From the NCBI GenBank assembly GCA_017398335.1, contig JAFQGK010000035.1:26693-90692 (forward strand): DNA of 64,000 bases, in the 5' to 3' direction. The notes under the pieces were generated by a model. The model made no database searches and was not told the DNA's origin. It saw nothing but the letters and a program-made list of their open reading frames with translations. This DNA comes from Bacteroidales bacterium (GTDB lineage: Bacteria; Bacteroidota; Bacteroidia; Bacteroidales; UBA932). The translations under genes were made by a program, and so were the position numbers. Below are positions 16,943 through 26,177 of the stretch, one piece after another (positions within the stretch are counted from its first letter, which is position 1; the number at the start of each line of letters is the position of its first letter).

Positions 16943-18577
16943 CTAAATTTTAGCAGCACAGTTGATTCCGTCCAGGGCGGAGGAAACGATACCACCCGCA
17001 TAGCCGGCACCTTCTCCACATGGGTATAAGCCTGCGATCTGTGTATGTTCCAGTGTTTCCGGATCGCGCGGAATACGTACAGGGGAAGAAGTACGAGATT
17101 CCACTCCAAGGAGAAGAGCTTCATTTGTATAGTAGCCGTGCATCTTCTTGTTGCCTATCTCAGGAAAGGCATATTTGAGACGTAGAGACACATGCTCCGG
17201 CAGCAGCTCATGCAGAGGTGCGTTTGCGGCACCCGGATGATATGAAGTCTGAGGCAGACCGGACGAAGGGATGCGACGGCAGAAATCCATCATCCTCTGG
17301 GCAGGCGCTTTAAGGGATCCTGTATATTCAAACATTTTTCTCTCGACATCCTTCTGGAACTGAAGCAAGGCAAGAGGCCCGTACTGAGCATATTCAGGGA
17401 AATCCTCCGGTTCTATCTGAACAACGACCCCGGAATTCGCCCACTTCGAGTTTCGCTGCGAATTGGACATTCCGTTAAGCACAAGCTCGCCTGAAGCAGT
17501 TGCCGCAGGAACAAGTATTCCTCCCGGACACATACAGAAAGAGAATACTCCACGGTCAAGTACCTGTGTTACAAAGGAATATTCAGCAGTAGGCATATAC
17601 GGCTGGTATTTGCCGTGGTACTGGATTCTGTTGATCAGCGACTGAGGATGCTCGACACGGACTCCCAGTGCAAAACCTTTTGCCTGAAGCTCCCATCCTT
17701 TGCGGTCGAACATTTCGTAAATATCGCGCGCCGAATGACCTGTCGCAAGGATTACCTTGCGGGACGAGTAGATTCCCGATCGTGTCGGGGATGACGAAGC
17801 TACGTCATTGCCGACACCGGATTTTCCGTCATTGCCGGCACCGGATTTTCCGTCATTGCCGGCTGCGACCGGCAATCCCGACGACACAATGACATCAAAC
17901 GAGCCGTCACCTTTCTTGACTATGTCTGTGACGCGTGAATCAAAGTGGTATTCTCCTCCATGTTCGATGATGCAATTCCTGATGTTCTCCACAACGATCG
18001 GGAGTTTGTCACTGCCGATATGCGGATGGGCATCGATAAGGATGGACGGATCTGCACCGAAACGCACCAGCTGGTGCAGCACTTCGCGTATATCTCCCCT
18101 TTTTGACGACCTTGTGTACAGTTTGCCATCAGAGAAGGTTCCTGCGCCTCCCTCTCCGAAACAATAATTCGAATCAGGGTTCACAAGCCCTTCTTTTGAG
18201 AGTCTGGCCATATCGAACTTACGCTGATGTACGTCTTTTCCTCTTTCAAGAATGACAGGTTTCAAACCCTTCATCAGAAGTCGTAATGCTGCAAACATTC
18301 CTGCAGGACCGGCACCGATGATAATGACCGGTTCGGCAGCGGAGACATCCTTGTACTCTTCCAGAACATATTCCGGCATGACCTCATCAGGCTTATATAC
18401 CTCTATTCTGTAACGATACAGAATGTCATTACGAGCGTCAATCGAGCGACGCATTATCCTATATTTCACCTGCATTTTAGCCTTTGGAGAAACTCCCAGG
18501 GCCTTGATCGCAGCTGACTGTATTTCGTCTGCGGAGAGTTCTTTTCCCAGTTTGCAGGTAACTTCTATTTCTTTCAT
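16943..18577 (-). CDS. NAD(P)/FAD-dependent oxidoreductase with an in-frame REP-repeat insertion
   Basis: A 544-residue cytoplasmic flavoprotein of the COG2509-type FAD-dependent dehydrogenases, about 510-520 residues in relatives as I recall them. After an N-terminal ~90-residue domain comes the dinucleotide fold VIIIGAGPAGMFAA, then ATGHSARDIYEMF, and a conserved C-terminal end (YPCGEGAGYAGGIVSSA). The substrate is unknown. Residues about 232-270 do not belong to the family: they read as GNDGKSGA/GNDGKSGV repeats and SSSPTRSG, encoded by a 24-bp tandem REP-like element (17771-17878) in frame. The insertion lies between DVIVSS and RKVILATGH, a surface loop of the FAD-binding domain, and all motifs around it are intact, so the protein is probably still functional. 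Confidence 0.88.
   Translation of the reverse strand: MKEIEVTCKLGKELSADEIQSAAIKALGVSPKAKMQVKYRIMRRSIDARNDILYRYRIEVYKPDEVMPEYVLEEYKDVSAAEPVIIIGAGPAGMFAALRLLMKGLKPVILERGKDVHQRKFDMARLSKEGLVNPDSNYCFGEGGAGTFSDGKLYTRSSKRGDIREVLHQLVRFGADPSILIDAHPHIGSDKLPIVVENIRNCIIEHGGEYHFDSRVTDIVKKGDGSFDVIVSSGLPVAAGNDGKSGAGNDGKSGVGNDVASSSPTRSGIYSSRKVILATGHSARDIYEMFDRKGWELQAKGFALGVRVEHPQSLINRIQYHGKYQPYMPTAEYSFVTQVLDRGVFSFCMCPGGILVPAATASGELVLNGMSNSQRNSKWANSGVVVQIEPEDFPEYAQYGPLALLQFQKDVERKMFEYTGSLKAPAQRMMDFCRRIPSSGLPQTSYHPGAANAPLHELLPEHVSLRLKYAFPEIGNKKMHGYYTNEALLLGVESRTSSPVRIPRDPETLEHTQIAGLYPCGEGAGYAGGIVSSALDGINCAAKI
17771..17878. repeat. Intragenic REPIN-like element with 24-bp tandem units
   Basis: A left hairpin in inverted orientation (GATTCCCGA-tcgtg-TCGGGGATGAC, 17771-17795) is followed by units starting CGTCATTGCCG at 17803, 17827 and 17851, exactly 24 bases apart. 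The last completes a hairpin TTGCCGG-ctgcga-CCGGCAA (17856-17875). The period is a multiple of three, and the reading frame of the host gene stays open through all copies. Confidence 0.88.
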
Positions 18578-18591
18578 TTTCTTTTGGTTTT

Positions 18592-18666
18592 GATCCCTCG
18601 ACTTTGCTCGGGATGACAGTAAAGGGAATGTAGTTGTACGTCATTGCCGGCCCTGACCGGCAATCT
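18592..18666. repeat. Intergenic REPIN-like inverted pair abutting tsaD
   Basis: The left half GATCCCTCGA-cttt-GCTCGGGATGAC (18592-18617) and the right half GTCATTGCCGG-ccctga-CCGGCAATCT (18640-18666) face in opposite orientations about 22 bases apart. The right half touches the tsaD stop codon (18665-18667). This is the minimal form of the element seen inside the flanking FAD gene. Confidence 0.8.
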
Positions 18667-19687
18667 AAAATTCCGCAAGACGGCTTACCGGAGCCACATC
18701 GAGAGAAGAGCGTTCTCCATTAAGATAATGGAACCAGCCCGCTATAGCTATCATGGCAGCATTGTCGGTCGTAAACTTGAACTCCGGAAGGAAAGTGGTC
18801 CATCCACGCTTGCGGCCCTCTTCTTCAATCCTGCTGCGCAGCCCGCTGTTCGCTGAAACTCCACCTCCAATAGTTATCTGCCTGATACCGGTATGCTTCG
18901 CAGCCTTGATCAGCTTGTCCATAAGTATATCTATCAAAGCCTTCTGGAAACTGGCACAGATATCCTCCTTGTTCTTTTCCATGAACTCAGGATCCTCTGC
19001 CATCATGTCACGCACAAAATACAGAAGAGAAGTCTTTATACCGCTGAAACTATAGTCGAATCCGGGAATATGAGGCTTGGAGAACTTGAATCTGTCGGGA
19101 TTGCCGGCCTTTGCCAGCCTGTCCACAATCGGACCTCCCGGATATCCCAGCCCCATCATCTTCGCACACTTGTCGAATGCCTCTCCCACAGCGTCATCTA
19201 TGGTCTGACCCAGAATTTCATATTCAAGAGGGCTGTTCACCTTCACGATCTGCGAATTTCCGCCTGACACAAGAAGGCAGAGATAAGGGAACTGCGGCTG
19301 ACGGTTGTCGCAGTCATACTGCTTGATGAAATTCGCAAGTATGTGTCCCTGAAGATGATTCACCTCCACGAGCGGCTTGCCTGAAGCAAGCGACAGTCCC
19401 TTTGCGAATGAAGTTCCCACGAGAAGGGAGCCCAGGAGCCCCGGACCACGTGTGAATGCGATGGCATCCACATCATCCATTGTCACTCCGGCACGCTTGA
19501 GAGCCTCGCTCACGACAGGGACGATGTTGACCTGATGAGCACGTGAGGCAAGTTCAGGGATGACACCTCCATAAGCTTTGTGAACGTCCTGACTTGCAAG
19601 CACATTCGACAGCATATAACCATCCTTGATGACAGCCGCCGAGGTGTCATCGCAAGACGATTCTATTCCAAGTATGATTTCAGACAT
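18665..19687 (-). CDS. tsaD: tRNA N6-threonylcarbamoyladenosine transferase subunit TsaD
   Basis: A 340-residue essential enzyme that, with TsaB/TsaE, transfers the threonylcarbamoyl group to A37 of ANN-decoding tRNAs. The N-terminus (GIESSCDDTSAAV) is typical. The metal-binding HLQGH places H111 and H115 at the same numbering as E. coli, and the third ligand lies in FTTDNAAM. Length is normal. The stop codon overlaps the end of a REP-like hairpin. A minus-strand -7 box TAATTTTG at 19733-19740 may drive it. Confidence 0.97.
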   Translation of the reverse strand: MSEIILGIESSCDDTSAAVIKDGYMLSNVLASQDVHKAYGGVIPELASRAHQVNIVPVVSEALKRAGVTMDDVDAIAFTRGPGLLGSLLVGTSFAKGLSLASGKPLVEVNHLQGHILANFIKQYDCDNRQPQFPYLCLLVSGGNSQIVKVNSPLEYEILGQTIDDAVGEAFDKCAKMMGLGYPGGPIVDRLAKAGNPDRFKFSKPHIPGFDYSFSGIKTSLLYFVRDMMAEDPEFMEKNKEDICASFQKALIDILMDKLIKAAKHTGIRQITIGGGVSANSGLRSRIEEEGRKRGWTTFLPEFKFTTDNAAMIAIAGWFHYLNGERSSLDVAPVSRLAEF

Positions 19688-19732
19688 CTGACAAATATTA
19701 TGGGTAACATAATACCCTATGATTCAAGGAGG

Positions 19733-19740
19733 CAAAATTA
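19733..19740 (-). promoter_or_regulatory. Possible tsaD -7 box
   Basis: The minus strand reads TAATTTTG (TAnnTTTG), 45 bases before the tsaD ATG. No -33 TTTG is seen at the usual spacing. Confidence 0.4.
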
Positions 19741-19818
19741 CGTATTTTTCCGATATTTTCCCGACTTTATCAACAAGAGATATTGTGCAGATAAATATTT
19801 GAAATCCTAGGGGGACAA

Positions 19819-19832
19819 TAAGGCATGCCTTA
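19819..19832. promoter_or_regulatory. 14-bp perfect palindrome upstream of the ECF-sigma operon
   Basis: TAAGGCATGCCTTA is a perfect dyad 37 bases before the first gene of the large plus-strand operon. It could be an operator, but it has no known binding protein and no long stem or T-run of a terminator. Confidence 0.3.
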
Positions 19833-19869
19833 CGTCTTTATATATGTATCTTTATACCCTGACCACATT

Positions 19870-21198
19870 ATGAAAAGAATAACCTGTTTTACTCTCGCAA
19901 TATTTGCACTTTCAAGCATTTCATGCAACCAATCTGAAGACACTTCCATTCAGATTTCATTCAATCCGTCAAGCGCATCTGTTGATGCCGGAACCGAATA
20001 TGAACTGCCGTTTATGGTAAGTACAGACGGAACGTCATGGAAGAAATACGACTATAACTCACATAGATACGAAATACAGCTCTCCTCAAGCAATGAGGAC
20101 ATAATAGCACTGACAGACACCGGATACGTTTATGCAAGAACTCCAGGATACGCATCCGTAACTGCCGTTCTCAATGACTCGAAGGCCAAATTCAGTTTTC
20201 TTGTCAATGATGCCGGATACAATCTGGACTTCGATTATAAGAAGGCCCTCACAAAGGGCATGATTTATTCGAACGAGAATATTCTTTCCAACAATACAGC
20301 AATGCAGAACTTTGACATACTGAAAAATGGAGATATTATCGTCGGCGGATCAAAAGGGGCTGCTGTATATTACCAGAGAATGGCGCCAAATCAGCAGGCA
20401 GACCTCCCTATGACCATGTGGTACAGCGGTCACTGCACAAATTTCGCTGTTGAAGAGAACAATGGAGAAGTATACATATGGGCATCCAACTTCGCGAGCA
20501 AGACTACAACGGATGCATCTTATAACTGCGAACAGATTGTGTCGAGAGTCAAATTCGTCCCAGGAAGTTCACTGAAACCGGAGGACTGCACAGACCACTA
20601 TTACGTTGGGCCTAACAATGGGACAACCACCTTTGCAGCTGTCGACATGGAACATAATCTGCTTGCAATATACAATAACAACCAGATCAAGATTTACGAC
20701 ATCAATGAAGCAAAGGACTCCCCTGTCAAGGAATTCCAGCTAAGTGAGATTCTTAGAGGCGGCGAGGCAGGAAGCCCTATATCCAAAGACGAACGAGTGA
20801 ACCTGAAGATCAAGGCACATGATCTCACATCAATTGCAATGAAAGGCAAGTTCTCTGTTGATTGGGTGAAATTGAACGGTTACAATAGTTTTGGAGAGCA
20901 GCGTGCCATGCAGGGAATGTGCATATATAAAGATAAGATATACATAGTTTCGGGCTCTTCGAATCCTGATGTAAGTGTATCTATATTGAATTTCAACGGA
21001 AAAATCGAAAAATTGTGCCAGCAGTTTTCTTTTGAGGACAACGTGCAGGACCTCATTGATGCAGGCATGGCCCAGGACGGTCGTTTTGAACCAGAAGGCA
21101 TAAAGATACGTTACGGAAAGCTCTATCTTGGATTCATCTGGGGGGTCAAAGGTATAAGTCCTACAGATTGGCGCTCATCTATTATAAAGTACAACTAG
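19870..21198 (+). CDS. Lipoprotein with N-terminal Ig-like (BIG2-type) domain and beta-rich C-terminal domain
   Basis: A 442-residue lipoprotein (lipobox SSISC). Residues ~25-120 look like a bacterial Ig-like/BIG2 domain (SSNEDIIALTDTGYVYA, PGYASVTAVLND). The remaining ~320 residues are rich in short beta-strands with Gly/Asn turns and resemble a propeller; HCTNFAVE, MQGMCIYKDKIYIVSG and FEPEGIKI recall helveticin-J-like proteins of Bacteroidales, though I cannot confirm that. The ATG at 19870 starts the signal peptide. An upstream Met at 19825 would add 15 residues. Only 6 bases separate it from the ECF sigma gene, so it belongs to that operon and is probably surface exposed. It may bind or sense the locus's ligand; this is inference. 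Confidence 0.7.
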   Translation: MKRITCFTLAIFALSSISCNQSEDTSIQISFNPSSASVDAGTEYELPFMVSTDGTSWKKYDYNSHRYEIQLSSSNEDIIALTDTGYVYARTPGYASVTAVLNDSKAKFSFLVNDAGYNLDFDYKKALTKGMIYSNENILSNNTAMQNFDILKNGDIIVGGSKGAAVYYQRMAPNQQADLPMTMWYSGHCTNFAVEENNGEVYIWASNFASKTTTDASYNCEQIVSRVKFVPGSSLKPEDCTDHYYVGPNNGTTTFAAVDMEHNLLAIYNNNQIKIYDINEAKDSPVKEFQLSEILRGGEAGSPISKDERVNLKIKAHDLTSIAMKGKFSVDWVKLNGYNSFGEQRAMQGMCIYKDKIYIVSGSSNPDVSVSILNFNGKIEKLCQQFSFEDNVQDLIDAGMAQDGRFEPEGIKIRYGKLYLGFIWGVKGISPTDWRSSIIKYN

Positions 21199-21204
21199 GC
21201 TCAG

Positions 21205-21729
21205 ATGAAAAGAAGGGAAGAATTATTTTTTGCACAGCTTTACACGCTCTATGCTGACGACCTGTTCAATTACGGGCGTCGATTGGGCGTACCTAAGGAT
21301 GATATTGACGACATTATTCATGATGTGTTTCTCAATATGATGCTGAAGACACCCGACCTGAGCAAGATTGACAATCTCAGATCATACATCTTCTGGTCAT
21401 TTCACAATAAGATCATAGACATATGCCGTTCTTCAAAAAAAGCCACTACACAGCTGATATGCTTAGAGATTGAAGACATGGAATCAACAGACTCAATTGA
21501 GAAGCATCTCAAAATCAAGAAGTTGGAAGAAACATTAAACACACATATACAAAATCTGTCCGAATCACAACGTACTGCACTGATACTTAGATATTTCCAT
21601 CATTTAAGTTACGATGAGATAGCTCAAATTCTGGAATGCACGCCACATGCTGCAAGAAAGTTTGTATCAAAAGCTATTGCATCACTGAGAAAGAAAAGTA
21701 AAATTTTTAATGACCTGTTGAACCAATGA
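21205..21729 (+). CDS. ECF-type RNA polymerase sigma factor
   Basis: A 174-residue sigma-70 family factor of the extracytoplasmic-function class, with region 2 (about 8-75: YADDLFNYGRRLG, DIIHDVFLNMM) and region 4 (about 115-170: SQRTALILRYFHHLSYDEIA). It should direct RNA polymerase to the locus promoter when released by the FecR-type anti-sigma factor encoded next, which overlaps it by 4 bases (ATGA). With the STN-domain SusC this makes a complete trans-envelope relay. Its target promoter is not identified here. Confidence 0.93.
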   Translation: MKRREELFFAQLYTLYADDLFNYGRRLGVPKDDIDDIIHDVFLNMMLKTPDLSKIDNLRSYIFWSFHNKIIDICRSSKKATTQLICLEIEDMESTDSIEKHLKIKKLEETLNTHIQNLSESQRTALILRYFHHLSYDEIAQILECTPHAARKFVSKAIASLRKKSKIFNDLLNQ

Positions 21730-22802
21730 CCGATCCGGCAAAGCAAATCACATCTTTCATATCTCTGATTCTACCTGAAGACATCAGAAAGGATCAGACA
21801 TTGAAGATATCTGTCAAAGAGCGGCATCTGCCTTCTATGCAGAAGCAAATGATCTTTGAAGAGACCATTATGAAGGACTACAAGAAAGCAAAGACAAGAA
21901 GCAGCTTGAAATGGCTACTTTCAGGCATCGCTGCATTTGCCATCTTTTTATCAATGGGCACGTGCGTATTCAGGAAGTATGTGTCCCCTTCTGTCAATGG
22001 CTATGAGTTAATGATGAATGCAGAAATGACATCTGAGATAAGTGTCATCACCTCATTCAGTACACTTACATCAGCTGCACCTTCAGCAACGATAACATTC
22101 ACGGACACACATATCATCCTGAATGGAAGGGACTCTGTTGAATTCGACGGCAGTCCTGCCAACTGCATACTTGTGCCAAGTGGGAAACGGGCTGTAGTAA
22201 GACTCTCTGACAAGACAAGAATATCCCTGAGCGAACAATCAAGGCTCGGTATTCCGTCAGATTTTGCCAATGACAACAGAATGATGTACTTCTGTGGAGA
22301 GGCATCCTTCAACGTAAACCACGACAAGGCACATCCTTTCATTGTAGATGCCGGCATTGTAAAGACTCATGTGCTTGGAACAGAGTTCAGCATGAATACT
22401 CATCCGGGAGATGACAATTTTGCCAGTGTAGCATTATATAACGGCAAAGTGGAAGTGGAATTCCCAGGTATTGAGACATCTGTCAATCTTGAGCCTTCCG
22501 AAGCAGTCATCCTTAAAGGACAGAATTTCATGAAGATGAATGAAATTCCTGCCAACATGAAGAAGAAGAACTATACAGAGGCGTATGAACTGAACGGTTC
22601 AATAATGTCGCTGATTGAAAGGATATCAGAGTATTATGGAATTAACGTGCGCACGAACGAAGAGCTGAAAGACATCGAATGCTATGGAAGAATCGTTTTC
22701 ACGGATAGTCCGGATGAACTTCTCGACATGCTTACTTACCTGATTCCTATACAATATAAATACATAAACGATAACACCATACTAATGATAAAATCCAACT
22801 GA
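21726..22802 (+). CDS. FecR-family anti-sigma factor/signal transducer
   Basis: A 358-residue inner-membrane regulator. A cytoplasmic N-terminus (about 1-58) would hold the sigma factor. One transmembrane helix follows (about 60-80; WLLSGIAAFAIFLSMGTCVF). The periplasmic part carries a FecR domain (about 150-245; KRAVVRLSDKTRISLSEQS, GEASFNVNHDKAHPF, VLGTEFSM) and a DUF4974-type C-terminal domain (about 285-358) that contacts the STN domain of the SusC partner. The gene overlaps the sigma gene by 4 bases and ends 2 bases before susC, so stoichiometric coupled expression is likely. Confidence 0.93.
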   Translation: MTDPAKQITSFISLILPEDIRKDQTLKISVKERHLPSMQKQMIFEETIMKDYKKAKTRSSLKWLLSGIAAFAIFLSMGTCVFRKYVSPSVNGYELMMNAEMTSEISVITSFSTLTSAAPSATITFTDTHIILNGRDSVEFDGSPANCILVPSGKRAVVRLSDKTRISLSEQSRLGIPSDFANDNRMMYFCGEASFNVNHDKAHPFIVDAGIVKTHVLGTEFSMNTHPGDDNFASVALYNGKVEVEFPGIETSVNLEPSEAVILKGQNFMKMNEIPANMKKKNYTEAYELNGSIMSLIERISEYYGINVRTNEELKDIECYGRIVFTDSPDELLDMLTYLIPIQYKYINDNTILMIKSN

Positions 22803-22804
22803 AA

Positions 22805-25800
22805 ATGATTCTGCAAAAATTTAAATATTTCGGATTGGTTTATATCCTTCTGATTTCTATTTCACTGTTTCTGCCTCAGAGAGGACTCGCATCTCAGATT
22901 CCTCAGGAAGAACAGGAAAAAGTTACTCTTAATGTTACATCTGAGCGCATATCCGACATTTTAGGAATGATCGAAAGGCAAACGGATTATTTATTTGCCT
23001 GGAACGGAGATGCTCAAAAGAAGATAACAGCCAGAAGAAGCATCAGCGTAAAAGATGCCCCGGTTCTACAGGTTCTGTCAAGCATATTGAAGGACTCAGG
23101 TCTTAGTTTTTCCATAAAAGGAAAACAGATTGTAATCAGCGATATTCCAAAGGAAAATGGAGAAACCGGAGATGCTCCCTCATCCACAATTTCAGGAACT
23201 GTAATCTCAGCCGTGGACAACCAACCGGTTATCGGAGCAATCGTATATATAGAGGGACAATCTTCCGTAGCCACAATGACGGATATTGATGGTAATTATA
23301 CACTTAAGATACCCTCAGGCTCCAAGAACATAATATTCTCCTGCCTCGGATACGAAGACAGGAAGGTTCCTTGTGACCAGACAGTGCTTCTCAAGGTCGT
23401 AACCATGTCTGAAGAATCCAATATTCTTCAAGATGCTGTGGTTGTAGGTTTCGGAAAGCAGAAGAAAGAATCAATGGTAGGTTCTGTGACCGCAATCAGT
23501 CCCGGTGAACTTAAGACCACCAGCAGTAACCTTTCAACAGCATTCGCCGGTAGAATTGCAGGAGTCGTGACAGTTCAGTCTTCCGGTGAGCCTGGTGCTG
23601 ACGGTTCGAATTTCTGGATTCGAGGCATATCCACTTTCGGTAACAACACAAAACCGCTGATCATTCTCGACGGAGTTGAGATCGACAGCAGCGTATTGGA
23701 CATGATTTCTCCTGAAAGTATTGAACAGTTCTCAGTACTTAAGGATGCAACCTCTACCGCCCTATATGGTTCCAAAGGTGCAAACGGAGTACTCATCGTC
23801 ACTACCAAAGAAGGCAAGTCAAACGAAAAGATAATGGTCAATGTCCGAGTCGAGAACGGCTGGACCATGCCATCACGCATGACTCCTATTGCAGACGGTG
23901 TGACATATATGGAGAAATATAACGAAGCAAGAAGAAATGACAATCTGACAGATTATTATTCGGAAGAGAAGATTCTCGGAACAAAGCTGGGACTCAATCC
24001 GTATGTCTTCCCGAACAATGATTGGTACAGCATGATGTTCAAGGACTTTTCGTACAATCAGACAGCAAATGTAAATCTACGTGGTGGTGGAAAACGAATC
24101 AATTATTTTCTCAACGCCTGCATCAACCACGAGAATGGCATCATTAAAAACAATGATATTGCGAATTTCGATGTAGACGAAAGTATCATGAAGTATCAGT
24201 TCCAAAGTAACGTGTCAGCACAGGTAACAAACACAACAAAGGTATCCCTCAAGATGACTACTCAGATATCAGACCGTTACAAGCCTGTTACTTCACCGAA
24301 CACTCTTTTCCTCTACACAATGCAGTCCAATCCTGTTTCGTTCCCGGCGTATTTCCCTGCAGAGGAAGGAGACACTCACGTCAGATACGGTTCTGCACCT
24401 TCATGGGGAACAGGTGATGTGCTCACCAACCCTCTGGCCTTTCTGAATATGGGTTACTATACAATCGGTCTTACAACCCAGTTGACTACAGTAAACATCG
24501 ACCAGGATTTTGACTTCATCACAAAGGGTCTGAAGGCAAGTTTTATGGCATCCTTCAAGAGCTACCAGGACAGAACGACTACAAATAACCTTATGGGATA
24601 TTACTATCGCCTGGCTGACTACTGGGTAAATCCTGATGGTACTTACAGCTATTCGACAACTCGTGTAGGAGCTGACGGAAACGAATATCTCCAGAGCAAG
24701 TCATACTATACCGGAAACAGAAGATTCAATATTCAGGCAAACATCGATTACGCAAGGAATTTCGGGAAAAATGACATATCTGCAACACTTGTGTACCTTA
24801 TGAGTCAACTTCAGAATTCAAATGTATTGCCTTATAGGACTCAGGGTTTTGCAGGACGAGTGACTTATAACTATGATTCACGCTATTTCATTGAAGGTAA
24901 CTTCGGTTATAATGGATCCGAGAATTTTGCAAAAGGAAAGCGTTGGGGATTTTTTCCTTCTGTAGCCGGTGGATGGGTGGTCTCAAATGAACCATTCTAT
25001 TCAAACGAATTCAAGAAAGTCGTTTCACTCTTGAAAATAAGGGCATCGTATGGCTTGTCTGGAAATGACTCTCTCGCCCAGCGCTTTCCTTATCTCGGTT
25101 CAGTTACCATCATGGGTAATCGTGGCGTATATTTCGGAAAGGATGAAATCATCACTTACACTGCTGGTTCAATCAACACCTGGAGCAACCTTGACGCGAC
25201 ATGGGAGGTCAGCCGTAAGCTGAACGTTGGACTGGAACTCGGCATATTCAACAACCTGACACTCATTGCTGACATATTCAAGGAGCATCGTTCCGGCATA
25301 TTCATGCAGCGTAGAAGTGTTCCTGCCAGCACAGGTTTTCAGAGTCAGACACCATATGCAAACATTGGAGAAGTTGACAATCAGGGAATCGATGCTTCTC
25401 TCGAATACAAGAAAGTATTCAGTAGAGATTTCACTATTTCAGCACAGGGAACATTCACTTATGCACACAATGAAGTAGTTGCCAAGGACGAACCGGCATA
25501 TCAATATGACTATCAGAAGCTTGTCGGCAAACCAATCAATGCAATCTATGGATATGTTGCAGATGGTCTTTTCCAAAGCAAGGAAGAAATAGACAGATGG
25601 CCAAGACAGGATTTCGGTTCCATCCTTCAGCCAGGCGACATCAAGTATGTAGACCTCAATGGTGACGGAGTGATCGATGGTGATGATCAGACTTCAATAG
25701 GACATCCTACAATACCTGAAATAAGCTATGGCTTCGGAGTTTCAATCAATTACATGAAATTCGATTTCTCATTATTGTTCCAGGGTACGGCAAACGTATC

Positions 25801-26167
25801 AATCCTGATGTCCAACCATCATCCGTTCATGACCAAGGACGTAACTGGTCTCAATATGACTAAATGGGTTGCAGATGACCATTGGACCAAAGAGAATCCA
25901 AATGCTTCATACCCACGTCTCTCTAGTGTATGGAACAACAATAATACGGCACAGTCTTCATTCTGGGTAAAGAACGGAGCATATTTCAGACTTAAAAATA
26001 TAGAAATGGGATATTCTTTCCTACAGTTCCGTGCATTCCTGACTGCAAGTAACCTCTTTACCATATCACCATTCAAATACTGGGATCCGGAGATGGGAAG
26101 CGGCAACGGACTTTCATACCCTATTCAGACAGTGGTAAGACTTGGACTTCAGTACAACTTCCAATAA
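22805..26167 (+). CDS. SusC/RagA-type TonB-dependent transducer with STN domain
   Basis: A 1120-residue outer-membrane importer that, with the SusD-like lipoprotein, takes up an oligomeric nutrient in a TonB-dependent way. After the signal peptide come an STN domain (about 38-110; TSERISDILGMIERQT), a carboxypeptidase-regulatory-like domain (about 128-205), a plug (about 212-330; VVVGFGKQKKESMVGSVTAI, NFWIRGISTFG) and the 22-strand barrel. The STN domain marks it as a transducer that signals to FecR when substrate binds, so the locus is autoinduced. It lies between FecR and SusD with tight spacing. Substrate cannot be read from sequence, and this locus has no classical glycoside-hydrolase set. 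Confidence 0.95.
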   Translation: MILQKFKYFGLVYILLISISLFLPQRGLASQIPQEEQEKVTLNVTSERISDILGMIERQTDYLFAWNGDAQKKITARRSISVKDAPVLQVLSSILKDSGLSFSIKGKQIVISDIPKENGETGDAPSSTISGTVISAVDNQPVIGAIVYIEGQSSVATMTDIDGNYTLKIPSGSKNIIFSCLGYEDRKVPCDQTVLLKVVTMSEESNILQDAVVVGFGKQKKESMVGSVTAISPGELKTTSSNLSTAFAGRIAGVVTVQSSGEPGADGSNFWIRGISTFGNNTKPLIILDGVEIDSSVLDMISPESIEQFSVLKDATSTALYGSKGANGVLIVTTKEGKSNEKIMVNVRVENGWTMPSRMTPIADGVTYMEKYNEARRNDNLTDYYSEEKILGTKLGLNPYVFPNNDWYSMMFKDFSYNQTANVNLRGGGKRINYFLNACINHENGIIKNNDIANFDVDESIMKYQFQSNVSAQVTNTTKVSLKMTTQISDRYKPVTSPNTLFLYTMQSNPVSFPAYFPAEEGDTHVRYGSAPSWGTGDVLTNPLAFLNMGYYTIGLTTQLTTVNIDQDFDFITKGLKASFMASFKSYQDRTTTNNLMGYYYRLADYWVNPDGTYSYSTTRVGADGNEYLQSKSYYTGNRRFNIQANIDYARNFGKNDISATLVYLMSQLQNSNVLPYRTQGFAGRVTYNYDSRYFIEGNFGYNGSENFAKGKRWGFFPSVAGGWVVSNEPFYSNEFKKVVSLLKIRASYGLSGNDSLAQRFPYLGSVTIMGNRGVYFGKDEIITYTAGSINTWSNLDATWEVSRKLNVGLELGIFNNLTLIADIFKEHRSGIFMQRRSVPASTGFQSQTPYANIGEVDNQGIDASLEYKKVFSRDFTISAQGTFTYAHNEVVAKDEPAYQYDYQKLVGKPINAIYGYVADGLFQSKEEIDRWPRQDFGSILQPGDIKYVDLNGDGVIDGDDQTSIGHPTIPEISYGFGVSINYMKFDFSLLFQGTANVSILMSNHHPFMTKDVTGLNMTKWVADDHWTKENPNASYPRLSSVWNNNNTAQSSFWVKNGAYFRLKNIEMGYSFLQFRAFLTASNLFTISPFKYWDPEMGSGNGLSYPIQTVVRLGLQYNFQ

Positions 26168-26177
26168 AGATTCATAT

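Noticed and set aside
19870-21198. Class III bacteriocin (helveticin J) gene
   Set aside because: The resemblance is limited to a few short segments, the protein is a lipoprotein with an Ig-like domain, and it sits in a nutrient-uptake operon; no immunity gene is seen.
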